This document shows positions 6,336 to 12,999 of a DNA stretch of 28,553 nucleotides, in pieces (the first letter of the stretch is position 1; each line of letters starts with the position of its first letter). The position numbers and the translations under genes were made by a program. This DNA comes from a virus: the IMG/VR virus record IMGVR_UViG_3300032316_000163, positions 1-28,553 of that record; one strand, written 5' to 3'. Below the pieces are notes generated by a model. The model saw only the letters and a program-made list of their open reading frames with translations, had not been told where the DNA came from and did no database searches.

Positions 6336-7485
6336 AATATTTGACACAACAGATGTATTTCAAGCAAATAGAGATGCAAATTTAGACATTGTAGTAAATC
6401 AAGGTGGAACCTCTTCGGGTAAAACTTATGCTATTATGCAGAATTTATTTTTACATGCCATAGAAGAACCTAATCAGGTTATAACAACCGTAGGACAGGA
6501 TATACCAAACTTAAAAGTTGGAGCTCTTAGAGATGCTGAAAACATTGTAGATTCAAGCGAGTTGTTACAACAATACATAAGTAGTTATAACAAGACAGAT
6601 CGTATATTTCATTTTTTTAATGGATCTGTACTTGAATTTAAAAGTTATGATGATTGGCAAGATGCCAAATCTGGTAAGCGTGATTATTTATTTATGAATG
6701 AGGCTAATGGTATACCTAAGCCAATATGGGATGAATTATATTTTAGAACAAAAAAGAAAAGTTATCTTGATTATAATCCAAATACTGAATTTTGGGTGCA
6801 CTCGGATTTAATAGGAAAAGATAATGTACAATTAATTATTTCAGATCATAGACATAATACTTTTTTAGATCAAAAAATACATGATAAGATCGAAGCAATA
6901 GAAGATCCAGAACTTTGGAAAGTTTATGCAAGAGGATTAACTGGTAAATTAGAAGGAGTAATTTTTAGAGACTACAATGTAATTTCAAATGTGAGTATTG
7001 ATGCTAAACTTATTGGATATGGTTTGGACTTTGGATATACAAATGATCCTACTGCATTAATTGCAATGTATAATCAAAATGGAGAATTAGTTTTAGATGA
7101 GTTAATTTACGAAAAAAGATTATTAAATGTTGATATTAGTAACAGATTAAGAGAATTAAATATTGGTGGAACTATTATTGCTGACTCTGCTGAGCCAAAA
7201 TCAATTGCAGAATTACAATCATATGGTTGGATGGTAGAACCTGCAAAAAAAGGTCAAGATAGTATTAGACAGTCAATTAATACCTTAAAAAGGTATAAGA
7301 TCAATGTGACACAAAGCAGTCATAATCTTAAAAAGGAGTTAAATAACTTTAAATGGAAGCAAAACAAAGATGGAAAGTTAGAGAATGTACCTGTAGACTT
7401 CTTAAACCATGCTATTGATGCCACAAGGTATGTATGTCTTAATCTATTAGACAATGTGTCACAAGGTAAGTACAGTTTTATATAA
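6322..7485 (+). CDS. terL: Terminase large subunit
   Basis: This 387-aa packaging motor has the ATPase P-loop GGTSSGKT (residues 28-35) and a Walker B region DYLFMNEAN (121-129) with the catalytic glutamate after it. The C-terminal RNase H-like nuclease supplies the acidic residues Asp236 (GLDFGYTNDPTAL), Asp288 (IIADSAEP) and Asp366 (NHAIDATRY). The layout matches the PBSX/Terminase_3 group. The length is slightly short for that group (about 400-450 aa), but both domains are complete. The nuclease cuts concatemers and the ATPase drives DNA into the head. The portal gene lies about 14 kb downstream, instead of next door as is usual. Confidence 0.96.
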   Translation: MLQDKIFDTTDVFQANRDANLDIVVNQGGTSSGKTYAIMQNLFLHAIEEPNQVITTVGQDIPNLKVGALRDAENIVDSSELLQQYISSYNKTDRIFHFFNGSVLEFKSYDDWQDAKSGKRDYLFMNEANGIPKPIWDELYFRTKKKSYLDYNPNTEFWVHSDLIGKDNVQLIISDHRHNTFLDQKIHDKIEAIEDPELWKVYARGLTGKLEGVIFRDYNVISNVSIDAKLIGYGLDFGYTNDPTALIAMYNQNGELVLDELIYEKRLLNVDISNRLRELNIGGTIIADSAEPKSIAELQSYGWMVEPAKKGQDSIRQSINTLKRYKINVTQSSHNLKKELNNFKWKQNKDGKLENVPVDFLNHAIDATRYVCLNLLDNVSQGKYSFI

Positions 7486-7601
7486 CTAATTGATTTTCAA
7501 TAGATTATCATTTATTTTAATATTTCTTGAAAAAAAGCTTGTAAAAATGAGCAAGATATGCAAGAAATGCTTAAATTAGCTATATAAACAAACAAACTAC
7601 C
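7486..7601. promoter_or_regulatory. AT-rich gap after terminase with a CTATATAA box
   Basis: This is a non-coding gap between the packaging operon and the next block. It holds CTATATAA at 7580-7587, 22 bases before the next ATG. The same 8-mer occurs in two other gaps (18574 and 19199). It also holds an 11-codon frame at 7547-7579 encoding MSKICKKCLN. A phage promoter is plausible because a new gene block begins here, but no match to the Bacteroidota TAnnTTTG consensus was found. Confidence 0.35.
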
Positions 7602-7778
7602 ATGAAAACTACAAACACAATTATTTGCACAAAAACTAACAGTTTATTTCAAACAGTGCAAGGAAGAAAAGCAACATTAAAAAGAGAATTCTTTTATAAT
7701 GGTGAATCTTATTTAAAAGGAATTTGGGAAGACACAAATGAAAAATTTGAGTTGCCTTCTTATTTTTTTAATAATTAA
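7602..7778 (+). CDS. Small hypothetical protein
   Basis: This 58-aa frame begins at an ATG preceded by an A-rich leader (AACAAACTACC), like other starts here. The product has no membrane segment and contains GRKATLKREFFYNGE, SYLKGIWED and a FELPSYFF ending, a pattern of short beta strands. No family is recognised. It is the first gene after the terminase block and sits upstream of a small membrane protein and the nucleotide genes. Normal codon use and the leader shared with nearby genes support translation. Function unknown. Confidence 0.55.
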   Translation: MKTTNTIICTKTNSLFQTVQGRKATLKREFFYNGESYLKGIWEDTNEKFELPSYFFNN

Positions 7779-7789
7779 AATTTACTAAT

Positions 7790-7939
7790 ATGAATCGTTT
7801 GAAAACCCCTCGACAAAAACAGTTAGAGCATTACGAGAAAATGAATGAAATTTATAAAAAAGACAGTCTTGACTTTAAGTGGTTTTTTATTATTATTATT
7901 TCGGCATTATTATTAACGGCAGTAATTGAAAATCTATGA
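7790..7939 (+). CDS. Small single-pass membrane protein
   Basis: This 49-aa protein has a basic, charged N-terminal half (MNRLKTPRQKQLEHYEK) and one hydrophobic helix, WFFIIIISALLLTAVI (residues 31-46), near its C-terminus. That predicts a single-pass inner-membrane protein with the basic part in the cytoplasm. The stop overlaps the next ATG as ATGA, which supports it being a real, coupled gene. No family is recognised. A holin-like role is unlikely because the lysis genes are elsewhere, at 27 kb. Confidence 0.55.
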   Translation: MNRLKTPRQKQLEHYEKMNEIYKKDSLDFKWFFIIIISALLLTAVIENL

Positions 7940-8205
7940 GTAACATTTTAAAAGATGCTCATAAAATTGTCTATGAGCGAACTGAAGAGAAGGCAAGACA
8001 ATATGGTCCATTTGTAGAAGGCATGCAACGTGCTGCACATATTTTAAATGGAATGACAGGATTAAATGTTGATGCAACTGTAATGTACAAAGCAATGATT
8101 GCTTTAAAATTATCTCGTGAGTCTTATAATCATAAAGAAGATAATTTATTAGATGCAGTAGCATACATGTCCTCAATGAACGATTTTTTAAACCAAAAAC
8201 AATAA
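7936..8205 (+). CDS. DUF6378-like small helical phage protein
   Basis: This 89-aa helical protein fits the pattern I associate with DUF6378: a first helix followed by KARQYGPFVEGMQRAA, then a central helix ending MYKAMIALKLSRES, then a helix starting with acidic residues, EDNLLDAVAYMSSM. The placement of Gly, Lys-Leu-x-Arg and the late Asp resembles small all-alpha MazG-like NTP-pyrophosphatases, although no enzyme activity is proven for this family. It sits upstream of a second MazG-like protein and deoxynucleotide enzymes, so a role in the nucleotide pool is reasonable. The start is coupled to the gene before it by ATGA. Confidence 0.68.
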   Translation: MSNILKDAHKIVYERTEEKARQYGPFVEGMQRAAHILNGMTGLNVDATVMYKAMIALKLSRESYNHKEDNLLDAVAYMSSMNDFLNQKQ

Positions 8206-8209
8206 AAAA

Positions 8210-8410
8210 ATGGAACAGATCACAGTTGGAACACAAGTACAGTTTGAATCTTTTGCTAAGCCAAAAAAAACAGTAAATGGTGAAGTAATTAAGATTTTTA
8301 CAAGTAAAAAAGACAATAAAGAATATTGTCAAGTAAAAGTAAATGGCAAACTAATTTCTAAACAATTGAGCAAAGTCATTGTACAACAAGAAGTACAACA
8401 AGCTCAATAA
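8210..8410 (+). CDS. Small beta-rich hypothetical protein
   Basis: This 66-aa basic protein alternates short strands: GTQVQFESF, VNGEVIKIF, YCQVKVNGKLI. Lysines and glycine turns lie between them, a pattern like a small SH3-like or KOW-like barrel. It ends in a Gln-rich tail (VQQEVQQAQ). No named family is recognised. It starts four bases after the DUF6378-like gene and is followed by a methyltransferase, so it belongs to the nucleotide-gene operon. Nucleic-acid binding is possible from the fold guess, but not shown. Confidence 0.6.
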   Translation: MEQITVGTQVQFESFAKPKKTVNGEVIKIFTSKKDNKEYCQVKVNGKLISKQLSKVIVQQEVQQAQ

Positions 8411-8421
8411 AAAACCTACCT

Positions 8422-9174
8422 ATGAAAAAATATAACACTACAGACTTAGATCCTGTATCTACATTTGAAAGGCATGTATTTCACAGAGATCAATTTGCTC
8501 ATTATCTTAGATGGTCACATATTGTTAAAGAAGCTAAGATCGGCGAGACAGTAGTTGATTTTGGTTGTGGTAAAGGCAATATGTTAGAGGTATTTTATAG
8601 AAACAAATTTAAATGCAAAAGATATGTTGGAATAGACATACGTAAGCATACAATTGAATTAGCAAAAGAAAAGTTTGCTGCTGTAGAATGGGCAGAGTTT
8701 TATGCAGATGATTTAATTGTGCCTACATTAGACTACAAACAATATCAAGCAGACAAAGTATGTTCATTTGAAGTAGCAGAGCACGTAGGCAAACAAAACA
8801 TAGAAGCATTTCTTACTAACATGAGAGACTGTGGAAATGAAAATGCAACATATTACATAAGTACTCCTAATCATGATGAGCAAGTAGGAGCCGCAGGTAA
8901 TCATACTTACGATTCTGGAGACGGAAGAGGAGTTGCAATACATGAATTTAACCACTTTGAGTTACAAGCACACATTGAAAAGTTTTTTACTATTGAAAAG
9001 AAATTTGGAACGTTTGCTTCAATTACTCATTATAAGCATTTGCTTAATGATTGGCAAATACAAATGTTTGAAGCGCTTAAATGTTATTATGACAGTAACA
9101 TGTTAAGTGTAATCATGGCACCATTTTTTCCAGAACAATCTCGCAATACTTTGTGGGTATTAAAACGCAAATAA
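8422..9174 (+). CDS. Class I SAM-dependent methyltransferase (type 11-like)
   Basis: This 250-aa protein has motif I VVDFGCGKGNML (about residues 44-55), YVGIDIR (68-74) for the ribose contact, and VCSFEVAEHV (112-121) as motif IV. The second half, with YISTPNHDE, a Gly/Asp-rich loop (SGDGRGVAIHEF) and an aromatic C-terminus, probably forms a substrate lid. There is no NPPY or cysteine loop of DNA methyltransferases, so direct DNA base methylation is not indicated. It lies in the nucleotide block two bases upstream of the MazG-like gene. A small-molecule or modified-nucleotide substrate is possible. The substrate is unknown. Confidence 0.82.
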   Translation: MKKYNTTDLDPVSTFERHVFHRDQFAHYLRWSHIVKEAKIGETVVDFGCGKGNMLEVFYRNKFKCKRYVGIDIRKHTIELAKEKFAAVEWAEFYADDLIVPTLDYKQYQADKVCSFEVAEHVGKQNIEAFLTNMRDCGNENATYYISTPNHDEQVGAAGNHTYDSGDGRGVAIHEFNHFELQAHIEKFFTIEKKFGTFASITHYKHLLNDWQIQMFEALKCYYDSNMLSVIMAPFFPEQSRNTLWVLKRK

Positions 9175-9175
9175 T

Positions 9176-9523
9176 ATGGAACTAAAAAACGAATTTGCTC
9201 CAATAAGACATTGGGCAGAAAACAGAGGACTATATGAAAAAGGCGACGTCAAGACACAATATATTAAATTGCAAGAAGAATGTGGAGAGTTAGCTAATGC
9301 TATTTTAAAAGATAACAGAGCAGAATTTATTGACGCTATTGGAGACATTGTTGTTGTGTTAACTAATCTTACTGAATTAAGCGGATTTAAAATAGAATGT
9401 AAAGGCGACATACAAAGTATAAGAAGTATTACGATCGAAGATTGTATTAATTCAGCTTATACAGTAATTAAAAACAGATCTGGATCTATGCAAAATGGTA
9501 CATTTATAAAAGATGCAAAATAG
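9176..9523 (+). CDS. MazG-like NTP pyrophosphohydrolase
   Basis: This 115-aa protein has the MazG-type metal site: LQEECGELANAI (Glu34, Glu35, Glu38), then EFIDAIGDIVVVL (Glu50, Asp53, Asp57), all within four-helix segments. After the catalytic core it keeps the family ending NRSGSMQNGTF. Such proteins cleave (d)NTPs to NMP and pyrophosphate and are often used by phages to shape the nucleotide pool. The length suits the short, single-domain form. It is followed with a small overlap by dCMP deaminase, which would use the dCMP released if dCTP is its substrate. That link is inferred. Confidence 0.86.
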   Translation: MELKNEFAPIRHWAENRGLYEKGDVKTQYIKLQEECGELANAILKDNRAEFIDAIGDIVVVLTNLTELSGFKIECKGDIQSIRSITIEDCINSAYTVIKNRSGSMQNGTFIKDAK

Positions 9524-9920
9524 AAATTTATTCTATATGAACTTGGCTCTTGAAGTAGCTAAAGCTTCTTACTGTCAAAGAAAGCAAGTAGGAGCATTAA
9601 TCGTACAAGGAGAAAATGTCATTGCAATTGGTTATAATGGTACAATAAGCGGTTTTCCAAATGTCTGTGAACTACAAGACGGAACTACCAGACCTGACGT
9701 CCTACATGCAGAGTCAAACGCAATAGCAAAATGTGCTAAATCATCTAACAGTTCAGACGGGGCGACTTTGTATGTAACTTTGTCGCCCTGCTTTGAATGT
9801 GCCAAGATCATAATACAATCTGGAATAAAAGATGTATATTACTTAGAAGAGTATCGTAATATCGATGGTTTAAACCTACTAAACAAATCAAAAATCTATG
9901 TTCAGCAAATCATATTATAA
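9513..9920 (+). CDS. dCMP deaminase
   Basis: This 135-aa zinc enzyme converts dCMP to dUMP. The zinc site is clear: HAE at residues 65-67 (His65 ligand, Glu67 proton shuttle) and PCFEC at 92-96 (Cys93 and Cys96 ligands). The surrounding GALIVQGENVIAIGYNG strand-turn and the region SGIKDVYY are typical of the deoxycytidylate deaminase family. The length fits the phage form. It overlaps the MazG-like gene by 11 bases and the thymidylate-synthase-family gene by 23, so the three are probably made together. dUMP would feed thymidylate synthesis if the next enzyme is a true ThyA. Confidence 0.92.
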   Translation: MQNRNLFYMNLALEVAKASYCQRKQVGALIVQGENVIAIGYNGTISGFPNVCELQDGTTRPDVLHAESNAIAKCAKSSNSSDGATLYVTLSPCFECAKIIIQSGIKDVYYLEEYRNIDGLNLLNKSKIYVQQIIL

Positions 9921-10545
9921 TGCAGAATTTGCATTTGAAAATCTATTTGACACAATAATGTCTGTAGGAGAAGAGAGAAATGGCACTAAGACACTTCACA
10001 ACGTATTAATAGAATTACAATCACCAGGAGACAATAATATAAAGACACCATGGAGAAAATGGAATAAAACCTATGCTCAATATGAATTTGATTGGTATAT
10101 GTCTGGAAATCCTAATGCGGTAGAAATATCTAAAAAAGCAAAGATATGGGCAAGCATGATGGACGCAAATGGTAATGTAAATTCTAACTACGGTTATCAA
10201 TGGCAAAGAAATGATCAACTAACTAAGGTAATAGATATGCTTAGAAATGATCCTCTGACACGTAGAGCAAGCATATCACTGTATGATGGTAAAGAATTAG
10301 ATCTATATACAAACGACACAATCTGCACATATGCAATAAACTTTTACATAGACAGAAATAACAGTTTAAGCATGCAAGTAATGATGAGATCTAACGATCT
10401 TGTATTTGGATTTTGTAATGATCAATATTGCTTTAGTGAATTACAACACATAGTTGCAAATGCCTTAAAATTACCTGTAGGAAAATACCATCACTATGTC
10501 TGCAATATGCACATATACGAAAGACATTATGATCTAAAGAAATAA
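9898..10545 (+). CDS. Thymidylate-synthase family enzyme, possibly dCMP hydroxymethylase
   Basis: This 215-aa protein has the core of thymidylate synthase: NYGYQW, LTRR (Arg pair for phosphate, 122-123), a cysteine at 143 in the catalytic position (TIC in place of PCH), MRSND (163-167) and HIYERH (205-210). In E. coli ThyA the motif after RSxD is GLPFN, where Asn177 selects dUMP. Here it is GFCND, placing Asp175 at that site without gaps. Asp at this position marks T4-type dCMP hydroxymethylase, so dCMP may be the substrate. It is shorter than ThyA (264 aa). Plain thymidylate synthesis remains possible. Confidence 0.85.
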   Translation: MFSKSYYNAEFAFENLFDTIMSVGEERNGTKTLHNVLIELQSPGDNNIKTPWRKWNKTYAQYEFDWYMSGNPNAVEISKKAKIWASMMDANGNVNSNYGYQWQRNDQLTKVIDMLRNDPLTRRASISLYDGKELDLYTNDTICTYAINFYIDRNNSLSMQVMMRSNDLVFGFCNDQYCFSELQHIVANALKLPVGKYHHYVCNMHIYERHYDLKK

Positions 10546-10547
10546 CC

Positions 10548-10778
10548 ATGTCAGGTAAATATCCTTATTTTAAACAAAACAATAAAACTATGCCAGATAT
10601 AGCAATGTGTAAAGGAATAGATTGCCCATTTAAACTGCAATGCTACAGATTTACAGCTAAACCAAGTGAATACCAAACGTATTTTTTAGATCCACCAGTT
10701 AAGAACGGAAAATGTGATTACTATTGGGGAGAAAATGCTGCAAAAATTATTAATTTACCTAAAATTCCTGTGAAATAA
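10548..10778 (+). CDS. Small four-cysteine protein
   Basis: This 76-aa protein has cysteines at 21, 26, 32 and 56 in the arrangement MCKGIDCPFKLQCYRF, then GKCDYYW, with a conserved-looking middle (KPSEYQTYFLDPP). Four cysteines spaced this way suit a zinc or iron-sulfur site. No enzyme motif is present. I recall proteins of this kind as common small unknowns in Bacteroidota phages, but this is not verified. It starts two bases after the thymidylate-synthase-family gene, so it is in the same transcription unit. Function unknown. Confidence 0.65.
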   Translation: MSGKYPYFKQNNKTMPDIAMCKGIDCPFKLQCYRFTAKPSEYQTYFLDPPVKNGKCDYYWGENAAKIINLPKIPVK

Positions 10779-10780
10779 CT

Positions 10781-10939
10781 ATGAAAAACTACTACGAACT
10801 AAAACAAACAACACTTGACAAGTTAGAAATTGAAGGACTTATTGAGAGGATCAAGAAACTTGAAAAAGAATTAGGACTTAAAGAATTAGAAATCAGACAG
10901 TTAAATAATAAACTTAGACAAACTGTTGAACAAGATTAA
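10781..10939 (+). CDS. Small coiled-coil protein
   Basis: This 52-aa frame starts two bases after the preceding stop. From about residue 12 onward the product is almost wholly charged helix with leucine heptads (LEIEGLIERIKKLEKELGLKE, then LEIRQLNNKL), a parallel coiled coil. No membrane segment or cysteine is present. The close spacing and the strong heptad pattern support a real gene. It could help a partner dimerise or act as a small regulator. No family is recognised. Confidence 0.6.
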   Translation: MKNYYELKQTTLDKLEIEGLIERIKKLEKELGLKELEIRQLNNKLRQTVEQD

Positions 10940-10985
10940 TTAAATATCAATTATATTTATTAAATTACATTCATAAACTACTACC

Positions 10986-11345
10986 ATGATAACTAATTTT
11001 GAACACATTACAAGAGAATTAACAGATGAAGAGTGCAAGTTAGTTCCAATCCTGATTAAAGGATTTAGCACTAAAAGAAAAGAAACTGCAGTAAAAGCCC
11101 CTGAAATTGTTGAGGCAATTAATAATCAAGCAGATAAGTTTGGATTAAAAAACAAATTTAGTGAAGTTAGATTAAGAAAAATAGTTAATTTTATACGATC
11201 AGAAGGTATTCTTCCCCTAATGGCAACATCAAATGGTTACTACTGCACGGACGATCGAGAAGAAATTAGATCACAGATCGACAGTCTTACTCAACGTGCA
11301 GAAGCAATCATGGTGTCAGCAAATGGTTTAAAAAAGTATCTATAA
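10986..11345 (+). CDS. Winged-helix-like phage protein
   Basis: This 119-aa protein opens with ITRELTDEECKL, then has a helical core APEIVEAINNQ followed by SEVRLRKIVNFIRSEG and GYYCTDDREEIRSQI, in the order helix, recognition-like helix, wing, as in winged helix-turn-helix folds. The C-terminus (SLTQRAEAIMVSANGL) looks like a dimerisation helix. It probably binds DNA and could be a phage regulator or replication accessory. It is the last gene before the structural region and lies behind a 46-base AT-rich spacer, so it may have its own promoter. Function inferred from the fold only. Confidence 0.65.
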   Translation: MITNFEHITRELTDEECKLVPILIKGFSTKRKETAVKAPEIVEAINNQADKFGLKNKFSEVRLRKIVNFIRSEGILPLMATSNGYYCTDDREEIRSQIDSLTQRAEAIMVSANGLKKYL

Positions 11346-11407
11346 TGGTAAAACTGTTACTTAAATATATAAAAAAGTAAACCTATAGATTTACAAAATC
11401 AATTATT

Positions 11408-12094
11408 ATGCAAACAAGAATGACATGGGACAAACTTACTTTATGGCAATATCAACAGATGATGCCAATTCTAACAGATCCTAACAAAGATTGGACAAAG
11501 TTAGATCAAGAAGTAAAACTATTGTGTATAATTACAGGATTAACAGAACATCAATTAGATAGTTTAGATTTGGTAACATTAAAAGAATTAAGATCTGAAT
11601 TAGATTTCTTAAATGAAGAAATAAAAGGCAAACCAGTTGATTTTATTATCGTAAATGGTAAAAAATACAGATGTGTTTATGAAATTAAATACATGCCAGC
11701 AGCAAGATATATTGAAAGCAAGGTTTTCTCTAAGAAAACTTTAGAAAACTTACATAAGATTGCGGCATCAATGGTTATACCACAAAAGAAGAATTGGTTA
11801 GGCAAATGGGTTGATGACATATATGATGCAAGTAAGCATGAGATGTATGCCATGGATATGCAAGAAGCAAATTATGTGCATGTCTACCATTCGCTTGTTT
11901 TTTTTTATCAAGTTTACAGAAATTGGATCGAAGTTTCTCAGGATTATATGGTAAAGGAGATGATGGAGGCGGGGATGAAGATGGAGGAAGCGAAACAAAT
12001 AGTCAATCTTTTATGTCAATCTATGGATGGCACTACACCTGCTATCTTATTGCCGCACAAGAAAATATTAGAATTGAGGAAGTCTTTGAAATGA
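11408..12094 (+). CDS. Tail assembly chaperone, zero-frame product
   Basis: This 228-aa protein is placed as the G-like tail assembly chaperone. It is a soluble helical protein with LTLWQYQQMMPIL and YEIKYMPAARYIESKVF segments, and it leads the tail gene block. Two features favour this call: the next frame (-1) stays open to 12177, and a T9 tract at 11898-11906 forms an in-phase T_TTT_TTT slippery heptamer at 11899-11905. Zero-frame residues 167-228 end with LLCQSMDGTTP and a basic helix. The tape measure gene lies 4 kb downstream, not directly after as in many siphophages. The leader contains an AATATATAA stretch. Confidence 0.7.
   Translation: MQTRMTWDKLTLWQYQQMMPILTDPNKDWTKLDQEVKLLCIITGLTEHQLDSLDLVTLKELRSELDFLNEEIKGKPVDFIIVNGKKYRCVYEIKYMPAARYIESKVFSKKTLENLHKIAASMVIPQKKNWLGKWVDDIYDASKHEMYAMDMQEANYVHVYHSLVFFYQVYRNWIEVSQDYMVKEMMEAGMKMEEAKQIVNLLCQSMDGTTPAILLPHKKILELRKSLK
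11899..11905 (+). promoter_or_regulatory. Probable -1 ribosomal frameshift slippery site (T_TTT_TTT)
   Basis: The heptamer lies inside a nine-T run (11898-11906) and is in phase with the zero-frame codons GTT TTT TTT TAT, so both slipping tRNAs would re-pair perfectly in the -1 frame. The -1 frame is open from 11842 to a TAG at 12175-12177. Tail assembly chaperone genes are a known place for such shifts. No clear downstream stimulatory hairpin or internal Shine-Dalgarno was found. A length error in the T run is the main alternative. Confidence 0.55.
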
Positions 12095-12177
12095 AAACAA
12101 TAGAGTTTTTAAATAAAATGGCATACATGAAAGCTAAAAACGCTTATGAGAGAGAAGAAGCAAAGCGATTAAGATAG
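11905..12177 (+). CDS. Tail assembly chaperone -1 frame extension (T-like domain)
   Basis: This is read if ribosomes shift by -1 on the T run. It would join residues 1-166 of the zero-frame protein to 90 new residues, 256 in all. The extension starts with an acidic glycine-rich linker (GKGDDGGGDEDGGSE) and then has a compact segment IYGWHYTCYLIAAQENIR, followed by EEVFEMKTIEFLNKMAYMKA and a basic tail. That pattern of Gly-Trp, a short hydrophobic helix and EFLN-x-x-x-Y looks like the T-domain of frameshifted tail chaperones. An ATG at 12091, coupled to the zero-frame stop by ATGA, could also give a 28-aa protein. Confidence 0.5.
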   Translation, partial: LSSLQKLDRSFSGLYGKGDDGGGDEDGGSETNSQSFMSIYGWHYTCYLIAAQENIRIEEVFEMKTIEFLNKMAYMKAKNAYEREEAKRLR

Positions 12178-12205
12178 TTTGTAGGTTTATTGGTAGTAAA
12201 CGATT

Positions 12206-12236
12206 CCCCTGGTATTTCAATACTGGGGGTTTTTTT
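12206..12236 (+). terminator. Rho-independent terminator after the chaperone gene
   Basis: CCCC at 12206-12209 pairs with GGGG at 12225-12228, and the stem continues inward through TGGTAT with ATACTG (two wobble pairs), closing on a TTCA loop. Seven Ts follow (12230-12236). It ends the chaperone transcript or dampens read-through into the next gene. Confidence 0.8.
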
Positions 12237-12239
12237 ATG

Positions 12240-12273
12240 CTGGTATTTAAGATCTATTTTTCTATTTAATTAC
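12240..12273 (+). promoter_or_regulatory. Leader shared with the 21.4-kb gap
   Basis: The leader between the terminator and the ATG at 12274 contains AAGATC, then CTATTTAATTAC directly before the ATG. The leader before 21472 has TTAGATC, then CTATTTAGTTAT, in the same place. The two share 10 of 12 bases just before the ATG and the GATC core upstream. It may be a promoter or a translation-start element repeated with the terminator. Confidence 0.35.
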
Positions 12274-12999
12274 ATGAGTGAAGCAAAAGCGCAAGCCAAG
12301 TTACTTAAAGAACAATTTTTAAAAACAGTTGGAGATCAATTTAACTTGATAGATCCTACTGAATTTCCTGTTGCTGAGCAATTGTTAATTTATTACGGAA
12401 AACTTTTTAATGATACAGTACAAAAAAATCTTGATAAATCAGGATCTATTGCATCTGGTAAAATTGGAGATCTTGCTGTACCTAAGATCACAAAGTTTGG
12501 TACAGATTATGAGATGATGCTTGGTTATGATAAAGATAATCCTGCTTCTGTTTACTATAAATATGTAAACAAAGGGGTAAAAGGTGTTGGAGGAGTAAAT
12601 CAAAAACCAAAAAGAGTTGCTTCTGACAGTCCATATGCATACAAAACACCATACCCAAATAAAAAGATGGCAACATCAATTTTGCAATGGTATAAGTTAG
12701 GTAAAGCAAAAACAAGTTCAGAAACACAGACTAAAAAGCTAAGTAAGACACAAAGAAAAAGTAAAAAATTAAAACAAGTAGTAAATAAAGCAGATTCACT
12801 TAAGACTTTAGCATATGCAACTGCATCTGCAATTAAGAGAGACGGTTTAAAAACTACTTCATATTTTGATAATGCTATTAAAAAGGTATTTGATAAAGGA
12901 TTTTTTGAAAGCATGGCAATAGCTTTAGGTGGTGATGTTCAAATTCAAATTAGACAAATAGGTAATAAAATAGAAAACAATGGCTATAACAATAAATAG
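12274..12999 (+). CDS. Putative head-tail connector or minor structural protein
   Basis: I start this 241-aa protein at the ATG at 12274, after the terminator. A longer frame from 12190 would read through the terminator. The middle has DTVQKNLDKSGSIASGKI, VPKITKFGTDYEMMLGY and YKYVNKGVKGVGG, a pattern similar to the gp10-like (HK97) group of head-tail joining proteins. The KKMATSILQWYKLGK segment follows. The lysine-rich stretch at about residues 145-180 is likely surface or DNA-facing. It lies between the tail chaperone and the large tail-tip genes, so a structural role is likely. The exact position in the virion is uncertain. Confidence 0.6.
   Translation: MSEAKAQAKLLKEQFLKTVGDQFNLIDPTEFPVAEQLLIYYGKLFNDTVQKNLDKSGSIASGKIGDLAVPKITKFGTDYEMMLGYDKDNPASVYYKYVNKGVKGVGGVNQKPKRVASDSPYAYKTPYPNKKMATSILQWYKLGKAKTSSETQTKKLSKTQRKSKKLKQVVNKADSLKTLAYATASAIKRDGLKTTSYFDNAIKKVFDKGFFESMAIALGGDVQIQIRQIGNKIENNGYNNK

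Noticed and set aside
7934-8332. A 132-codon open frame on the minus strand
   Set aside because: It lies opposite the DUF6378-like gene and the small beta-rich gene, both with better context, and its product is a Leu/Phe/His-rich sequence typical of the reverse of AT-rich coding DNA.
12190-12273. An earlier in-frame start for the connector-like gene
   Set aside because: It would translate the terminator hairpin and an unrelated hydrophobic stretch. The ATG at 12274 begins a normal soluble protein.
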